Source of the DNA: Pyrinomonadaceae bacterium
GTDB taxonomy: Bacteria > Acidobacteriota > Blastocatellia > Pyrinomonadales > Pyrinomonadaceae
Assembly: GCA_014380365.1 (NCBI GenBank)
Contig: JACMJZ010000034.1
Coordinates: 1 to 64,000, forward strand
DNA: 64,000 nucleotides
Direction: 5' to 3'
Shown here: positions 59,027 to 64,000 of the stretch, piece by piece
How the letters are laid out: each line of letters opens with the position of its first letter
Position numbering within the stretch: position 1 is the stretch's first letter
Position numbers and translations under genes: made by a program
The notes under the pieces: model-generated
What the model was told of the DNA's origin: nothing
What the model saw: the letters and a program-made list of their open reading frames with translations, nothing else
The model's database searches: none

Positions 59027-60148
59027 CTACCAACTCTCACGCGTGAGGTAATTCTTGGGTAATTCATACAACATCGCTCGGCTGGAGTGGCGCATGGAAT
59101 CATGTATGAAACACACATGCGTACACCAACAGGCCTTGCCGCCATCGATCGCGTTCAGTTCGACCGCGCGTTCATGCGCCGCCCACAACGCGCCAAAGTC
59201 GTAATCGAAATCAGCGAGCGTGGCGAATTTCTCGCGCAACTCACACGCGCGTACATCGCCGTTGTAGTCGATCACCGCGGTGGTTTCGCCGGCCGTGCAG
59301 GGGAAAGGCCAGGCAGTCGGTGTTTGGAAGTTGGCGTGTTGCGCTCGGTAGTGCGTCGTGATCGCGCCCACGTAGGCCACGTTCTTTACGAAGCGTTTGC
59401 TCGCGTCGTCCCCGGCGAACATGCGGTCACCGTAGCGCTTGGTCAGTTTTGAAATATACGCATACATCGCGGGCAACACTTCGGCGGGCACCTGCTTGAT
59501 TTGGTCCCCCACCAGCGTCTCGCCGCGAACAATGTTGAAATACTGGCCGTCGAGTTCGAAGTCTTTCCAAATGAACTCGCCGAGCTTTTCGATCTCGGTG
59601 TAGTTGTCAGCGCACACAACTGTATTAACGTTGAGTCGGAATCGATCCTCATACTTCGCTTTCAACGGGTAGAGTGACTCAATACACTCGAGGGCCTTTT
59701 CCCAATTTCCCGGCACGCCGCGGATCTGATCGTGCGTTTTCCCGTAACCGTCGAGAGCAATATTCAGATAGAGATGAAGTGACGAACTGCAACCGAGCGC
59801 CTTATCAACAATCTCAAAAACCCGGGACTTGATGAGGCCATTCGTAGGAATAATTATCCGCTCGACCTTATTCTGCTCTACAAACATCTGGATGATGTCC
59901 GAGCAATCGCGGCGGAGAGTCGGCTCGCCGCCCGACAGCCAGAGGTCGGTAATCGGCGGCATGGTCTGCGAAATCTTCTCGATTTGCGCGAACGTCATGT
60001 CGCCGGGCTGATTCAGCTCCTCATGATAAAAGCAGGTTTTGCAGAAGGCGTTGCAACGCGAAGTGACAAACAGGATCACCGTGCCCAACCGCTTCTCGCG
60101 CTGCGTGGTACGTAAGAGTTGAACCAGCTGGACTGCTTTGTTTTGCAT
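59027..60148 (-). CDS. Radical SAM/SPASM-domain protein
   Basis: 373 residues from ATG 60148; the frame start at 60163 lies in a dispersed repeat (MPVLQ...). The [4Fe-4S]-SAM motif is CNAFCKTCFYH (CxxxCxxC), then LWLSGGEPTLRRD. C-terminal SPASM-like cysteines: PCTAGETTAVIDYNGDVRACEL and CWCTHVCFIHDS. Such enzymes modify peptides or small molecules, or act in lipid and cofactor pathways; no precursor peptide is seen nearby. Directly upstream of atpZ and downstream of a glycosyltransferase. Confidence 0.88.
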   Translation of the reverse strand: MQNKAVQLVQLLRTTQREKRLGTVILFVTSRCNAFCKTCFYHEELNQPGDMTFAQIEKISQTMPPITDLWLSGGEPTLRRDCSDIIQMFVEQNKVERIIIPTNGLIKSRVFEIVDKALGCSSSLHLYLNIALDGYGKTHDQIRGVPGNWEKALECIESLYPLKAKYEDRFRLNVNTVVCADNYTEIEKLGEFIWKDFELDGQYFNIVRGETLVGDQIKQVPAEVLPAMYAYISKLTKRYGDRMFAGDDASKRFVKNVAYVGAITTHYRAQHANFQTPTAWPFPCTAGETTAVIDYNGDVRACELREKFATLADFDYDFGALWAAHERAVELNAIDGGKACWCTHVCFIHDSMRHSSRAMLYELPKNYLTRESW

Positions 60149-60150
60149 TT

Positions 60151-60238
60151 GTAGGACGGGCATTCTTGCCTGTCAATTTCTATCCACTCAATTGGACACT
60201 CGCTCATTGGTTGGACAGACAGGAATGTCCGTCCTACT
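60151..60238. repeat. GTAGGACAGGCATTCCTGTC-family inverted repeat
   Basis: GTAGGACGGGCATTCTTGCCTGTC on the left, GACAGACAGGAATGTCCGTC plus CTAC on the right, with about 40 bp between. It fills the gap between the glycosyltransferase stop and the radical SAM start; the right arm reaches the glycosyltransferase stop codon. Confidence 0.88.
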
Positions 60239-61442
60239 TCTCGCGGGCGATGATGACAGCTTCGGTAGGCGATTTCAAATCATAGGTTATCCCGCGCCAT
60301 TTAATTCGACGCGAAAACGCCGCGATAACCGCATTACAAAGATAGAGCGCCGCTGACGCTGGCCAGAGCAGCAAGTGGGCCGGCAAACTTTTCCCAATCT
60401 CCCGCTCATAAGCCGCCAACGCAATGGCCACCGCCCGCAAGCGGACATAAGCCTTTGCGGCTCCCAGCCCATAAATAACCACCAGCATTGCCAGGGCTAC
60501 AGCGTAGTCGAGCCCGAGGATTGCGCGAGTGATAACCAGACCCAAGCCGCCAAAGAATACGGCGCAAAACAGAAAGCTGCCTATTAAGAGTGGCTTCCAC
60601 AAATGCGGTGCGTAAACACGAGTGATCTTCAGCTGGCGGTTCGTAAACTCAAACAGCTCACGGGCCGTGCACTGGTCGACAGCCGCAACCAGACAAGCTG
60701 GTGCAAAGTGGATTGGCAACCCCGCTTCCTGGAGTACCCGAGTCATGGTGAAATCATCCGAGACAGATCCGCACCACCGCTCGGCCACTTCCAGTTTCTC
60801 AAACGTAGATCTGCGAATCGCAGTTGAGCCGCCCCAGCAAAAATTCTTATCGCCGCGCGCGCCGAGGGCTGAGGCAATTGAGGCGTTCCAAACTGAACGA
60901 AGATGTGTGGCGATTCCGCCTTTGACAGGTACAAACCATCGATAGCCCGTTGCTGCCCCAACAGCTTCGTCGTGCAATGGCGCGACGAGGGACGTCAGCC
61001 ATCGCGCATTCGGCCGCGCGTCGGTATCCACGAAAACGATCATCTCGCTCCGCGTATCCATTTGTGAAACAGCTGCGCGAAGATTGTGGACCTTCTGTCC
61101 GCTATCGCTAGCGGGCCCTGCTATCACCACCGATGCAGCGACATGGTTTCTGTCCGCGGCGGCGATTACCTCTTCGATTACCACAAGCGCGGGATCGGCT
61201 GGTCGATCCGTTACGAAGATGATCTCGTATGCGGGATAGTCTTGCTGAAAGAGTGCGGCGAGATTTTCGCGGAGTCCCTCCTCAAGGCCGCGGCAGGGAG
61301 CAATCACGGAAGCTAACGGAGCAAAATCCGGAAGTGAGTGCGCGCGTTCCCTGCGCACGTAGGAGGCGAAGCTGAAGCCGCTCCGAAGAGAAAGAATGCC
61401 AAGGCAAGCGACAAGGAGCGCGAAAAAGTAGAAGACCAGCAT
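60234..61442 (-). CDS. Membrane glycosyltransferase, GT2/GT21 (ceramide glucosyltransferase-like)
   Basis: 402 residues from ATG 61442; the frame extends 189 bp upstream without family residues. N-terminal helix (VFYFFALLVACLGILSL), catalytic domain with VIAPCRGLEEGLRENL, IFVTDRPADPA, VFVDTDARPN (DxD), SVSDDFTMTRVLQEAG and RQLKITR in place of (Q/R)xxRW, then three or four C-terminal helices. Closest in pattern to ceramide glucosyltransferase and HpnI-type enzymes. Lipid acceptor inferred; hopanoid genes are not present here. Confidence 0.88.
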   Translation of the reverse strand: MLVFYFFALLVACLGILSLRSGFSFASYVRRERAHSLPDFAPLASVIAPCRGLEEGLRENLAALFQQDYPAYEIIFVTDRPADPALVVIEEVIAAADRNHVAASVVIAGPASDSGQKVHNLRAAVSQMDTRSEMIVFVDTDARPNARWLTSLVAPLHDEAVGAATGYRWFVPVKGGIATHLRSVWNASIASALGARGDKNFCWGGSTAIRRSTFEKLEVAERWCGSVSDDFTMTRVLQEAGLPIHFAPACLVAAVDQCTARELFEFTNRQLKITRVYAPHLWKPLLIGSFLFCAVFFGGLGLVITRAILGLDYAVALAMLVVIYGLGAAKAYVRLRAVAIALAAYEREIGKSLPAHLLLWPASAALYLCNAVIAAFSRRIKWRGITYDLKSPTEAVIIAREK

Positions 61443-61515
61443 TATGCTATCGAAGTAGAAGTCCGCGAGCAAGGGCTCACTCTTCTCCCGCCGGAGCCCT
61501 CTTTGACAGTCGTGC

Positions 61516-62055
61516 CTAGCGTCTATTCGCGCCGGCTTCGCGAACCACGCTTTCAACCGCAACGCGGAATTTCTGCGGATCAAGTGCCGGATATTTGTAG
61601 ATCTTCTCCTCGATTTGAGAGAAAAACTCAAGCAGTCGACTTGGTTCTACCAAGCCGCCTTGAATCATGTCTCGTACGTCCAGCAAGTCCACCTGATGGC
61701 CGCGCTCAATCTTCGCGAGCGCTTGTGCGTAGAAATCGTAGTGAAGAAAAGTTAGTCTGCCCTCTTGTTTAATGAAGCGGCTGCGTTCCTGCCATGCGGG
61801 AAGTTCTGGAATAAAGTCATCCGGCGACGCGAGTTCGATGTTAACTCGCAGCCGTTCCTTGAGGGCGGGTAGGTTCTGCAAAATCTCGTCGCTATCGGGA
61901 ATAACCTTCAAGTTAATGTCTATTGTGGACTCGCGCCAACCGCACAACACTGCTGTCGCCCCACCCACCAGGAAAATACGCGCGGGATCCACGACTGCGT
62001 TTCCAAGAGCTTTCATAAACTCCTGCAAACGCGCGGTGGTTACTTTTTCACGCAT
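61516..62055 (-). CDS. Nucleotidyltransferase-fold protein (DUF6036/AbiEii-like)
   Basis: 179 residues. Nucleotidyltransferase signature FLVGGATAVLCGWRESTIDINLKV; the usual second acidic residue (DID/DVD) is Asn here, so catalysis may be weakened. Followed by SPDDFIPELPAW and a helical C-terminus. ATG 62055 overlaps the upstream small gene by 16 bp, a tight two-gene unit resembling toxin-antitoxin or nucleotidyltransferase-partner modules. Confidence 0.8.
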   Translation of the reverse strand: MREKVTTARLQEFMKALGNAVVDPARIFLVGGATAVLCGWRESTIDINLKVIPDSDEILQNLPALKERLRVNIELASPDDFIPELPAWQERSRFIKQEGRLTFLHYDFYAQALAKIERGHQVDLLDVRDMIQGGLVEPSRLLEFFSQIEEKIYKYPALDPQKFRVAVESVVREAGANRR

Positions 62056-62315
62056 TCTGCTGCTCGTTCGTAGCTGACTAGTCTTCGTATGAAGGCGTTG
62101 TATCGTGAGTGGGCTGAGTCCTGGTCGGTCTCGGAGAGTAGATCGTAAAGCCGGTGTTCCGGATTAGTTGGCAAGTGGTCAGGCAGTTCAAGGCCCAAAC
62201 GTTTCAGCCTGGGAGACCCAATTGCAACCAACAAGGCGGCGACAGTCTCGCGGCCATCGTGCAAGTCCCGGACGCCGGCTTCAATGAGATCCTCGCCTGG
62301 TAAACCATCGGTCAT
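62040..62315 (-). CDS. Small protein paired with the nucleotidyltransferase
   Basis: 91 residues, acidic, mostly helical: DLIEAGVRDLHDGRETVAAL, LVAIGSPRLKRLGLELP, and DSAHSRYNAFIRRLVSYERA. Overlaps the nucleotidyltransferase start by 16 bp, so the two are co-translated. I do not recognise a family; by position it would be the antitoxin-like or accessory partner. Confidence 0.7.
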   Translation of the reverse strand: MTDGLPGEDLIEAGVRDLHDGRETVAALLVAIGSPRLKRLGLELPDHLPTNPEHRLYDLLSETDQDSAHSRYNAFIRRLVSYERAAECVKK

Positions 62316-62347
62316 GCTTCGATTCTAGGGCCGCAAGTCGGTATTTG

Positions 62348-63880
62348 CTAAGGCGCAACCAGCTTCTGGACAATCTTAATGAGCGGCTGTGGGTAAACGC
62401 CGATGGCGATGATGCCGACCAGCGATGCCACCAGCGCCGTTTGCAAGGCTGGGGAAAGTGACAACGGCTGATCGTCCGCGACGCGGTCACCCAGATACAT
62501 TACGCGGATGAAGCGCACGTAGTAGTAGAAGGAAACGACGGTGTTGATAATGGCCCAGCCGGCGAGCCAGTAGTACCAACTCTTGCCGTCCGTACGCCCT
62601 CGCTCAAGTAGCCCGCCAAAAAGAAAGTACTTGCCAATAAAACCGCCGGTCATCGGCAGCCCGCCTAGTGACAGCATGAAGATCCCCATCATCGCGGCCA
62701 TGGCCGGAGCTTTCTGAGCAAGTCCGGTCAGATCGTCAACATTGTCCCCGATGATTCCACGCCGTCGTAGACTGATGATGATTCCGAAAGCACCCATGTT
62801 CATGAGCGTGTAAACCAGCAGATAGATCATCAGTCCGGTGTAGCCATAACTATTTCCCGCCACCAGTCCCAGCAATAAATAACCCGCGTTAGAGATCGAC
62901 GAGTAAGCCAGCAGCCGCTTCGAGTTTTCCTGCGTAACCGCGGCCCAGTTTCCCACCATGATCGTGATCGCGGCGACCAGGCCAAGCAGCGGCGCCCAGT
63001 CTGCGCGCATAGACGGCAGCGCCTCAAACAAAATGCGCGCGTACAACGCGAAGCTGGCAGCTTTTGAACCCGTGGATAAAAACGCGGTGACCGAGGTTGG
63101 CGCGCCTTCGTAAGCGTCGGGAGCCCACATGTGAAACGGCACGGCGGCGATCTTGAAAAACAAACCAGCGGCGAGTGCGATCATGCCGAGCAACAGCATC
63201 GGCCTGAGTTTCGCCAAATCGCTGGCTGGGTCTGCCGCAATTGATCCGAACACCCGCCCGACTTCCTGACCAATCTCACCAAGATTCGTCGAACCGGCAA
63301 CTCCGTAAAGCAGCGACATGCCGTAGAGCAAAACGCCGGACGAGAATGCGCCCAGCAGGAAATACTTCATCGCCGCTTCGTTCGAACGCTTCTCGCGCTT
63401 TGTGAAAGCCACCAGGACGTAGAATGTGAGGGCCATCAGTTCCAGACTGATGTAGAGCAGAATCAGATCATATCCGCAGCCCAGGAACATCATTCCGACG
63501 GTGGCGAAGAGGACCAGCGCGTAGTATTCACCGTGCTGTTCGCCCTCGATATCCAGGTAGCGCGTGGATATCGCAATTGCGAGCGACGCGGCGATGAGGA
63601 AAATTGCCTTGAACACGATCGCAAATCCGTCGATGCGCACCATCCCGTAGAATCCGGTAACGGGGAGATCGGTGTACCACCACTGAACTCCCAGAGAGAG
63701 TGCGGCGAGGGCGATGCCAATGAGCGAAAAGTAGGCGGTGAGTTTGCTCTTGCGATATGGCAGCACCACTTCCATCACCAACGCAACGCACCCGCAGAGC
63801 GTCAGGATCAGCTCCGGCGCGATTAGTTGTAAGTCGACTGCGTTGAATAACGCGGTGGTGTTGGCTTGTAATAAAAGCAT
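62348..63880 (-). CDS. nuoN: NADH-quinone oxidoreductase subunit N
   Basis: 510 residues, about 14 helices; antiporter-like proton-pumping subunit of complex I. Key features: LYISLELMALTFYVLVAF with the conserved Glu, EAAMKYFLLGAFSSGVLLYG with Lys, FKIAAVPFHMWAPDAYEGAPTSVTAFLSTGSKAA, and SKRLLAYSSISNAGYLLLG. Normally the last gene of the nuo operon, so nuoM should lie beyond the window edge. The 120 bp upstream hold an open but unassignable frame end. Confidence 0.97.
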   Translation of the reverse strand: MLLLQANTTALFNAVDLQLIAPELILTLCGCVALVMEVVLPYRKSKLTAYFSLIGIALAALSLGVQWWYTDLPVTGFYGMVRIDGFAIVFKAIFLIAASLAIAISTRYLDIEGEQHGEYYALVLFATVGMMFLGCGYDLILLYISLELMALTFYVLVAFTKREKRSNEAAMKYFLLGAFSSGVLLYGMSLLYGVAGSTNLGEIGQEVGRVFGSIAADPASDLAKLRPMLLLGMIALAAGLFFKIAAVPFHMWAPDAYEGAPTSVTAFLSTGSKAASFALYARILFEALPSMRADWAPLLGLVAAITIMVGNWAAVTQENSKRLLAYSSISNAGYLLLGLVAGNSYGYTGLMIYLLVYTLMNMGAFGIIISLRRRGIIGDNVDDLTGLAQKAPAMAAMMGIFMLSLGGLPMTGGFIGKYFLFGGLLERGRTDGKSWYYWLAGWAIINTVVSFYYYVRFIRVMYLGDRVADDQPLSLSPALQTALVASLVGIIAIGVYPQPLIKIVQKLVAP

Positions 63881-64000
63881 CTGGTCAGTGGCTAGGTCTA
63901 TAGCGTTAACAGCGTTTTCGCTTCAGAAAGACGGGCTTCTTCTCGGAAGCGCGTTGAAGTCTCAAACCGGCGGTTGTCACCGTTCCGGAAAACTTGTCGT

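Noticed and set aside
61443-61631. N-terminal extension of the glycosyltransferase frame
   Set aside because: Arg-rich, non-conserved-looking and without ribosome binding site; the membrane helix after ATG 61442 is the normal start.
63881-64000. End of nuoM or another upstream gene on the minus strand
   Set aside because: Two frames are open to a stop, but neither shows recognisable NuoM C-terminal sequence in the short stretch available.

Overview
The window reads as a chromosomal segment of a Gram-negative, aerobically respiring bacterium, most likely an Acidobacteriota of the Blastocatellia/Pyrinomonadales type. That placement is inferred from gene content and style and was not tested by any search. 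Supporting signs are outer-membrane lipid A genes (lpxK, waaA), two PEP-CTERM proteins, complex I (nuoN), an F0 operon with atpZ and atpI, an hrcA-grpE-dnaK-dnaJ cluster, a zinc-ribbon Ser/Thr kinase, and intergenic regions rich in dispersed inverted repeats. No rRNA, tRNA, CRISPR array, transposase or prophage gene was seen.

Layout. 1-912 is the 3' part of cysS, followed by a 12-13 unit array of 21-bp repeats and a Spy/CpxP-like remnant. 1.7-18.3 kb is a set of mostly single genes: prolyl oligopeptidase, a DUF4160/DUF2442 pair with a frameshifted first gene, a lipoprotein, a PAQR/hemolysin III protein, a ferritin-like protein, a di-haem cytochrome c peroxidase-like protein, a class III aminotransferase, an amidohydrolase with a lytic transglycosylase, a PIN protein, a TPR plus double retropepsin protein, an Ogg2-type glycosylase and a PBP4-type carboxypeptidase. 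18.6-29.5 kb is the centrepiece: nine type IV pilus minor pilin/PilX-like genes in two successive FimT-PilV-PilW-PilX sets, then pilT. A canonical sigma-54 promoter stands in front, and a sigma-54 activator gene lies just downstream of the cluster.

29.7-43.1 kb carries two PEP-CTERM genes, the sigma-54 regulator, murJ, the NAD(P)HX repair enzyme, tsaE, a bacilliredoxin, recG, rsmD and tsaD. 43.2-49.5 kb is the heat-shock operon hrcA-grpE-dnaK-dnaJ with a four-YARHG-domain protein at its end. 50-54.3 kb has a SprT-like metalloprotease, efp with an atypical loop, waaA and lpxK. 54.4-63.9 kb, on the minus strand, has the Ser/Thr kinase, the partial F0 operon atpZ-(heptad-repeat ORF)-atpI-atpB-atpE with a strong terminator, a radical SAM/SPASM protein, a ceramide-glucosyltransferase-like GT2 enzyme, a nucleotidyltransferase gene pair and nuoN.

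The least explained material is repeat-based. There are two unrelated arrays that share an exact 21-bp period, one of them inside the ATP synthase operon as an open heptapeptide-repeat frame. There are also several families of long intergenic inverted repeats, some of whose arms consist of phased sub-repeats of about 8-11 nt. Two smaller dispersed families run into genes, one mimicking start codons (MPVL...) and one supplying C-terminal codons (...KPDR).
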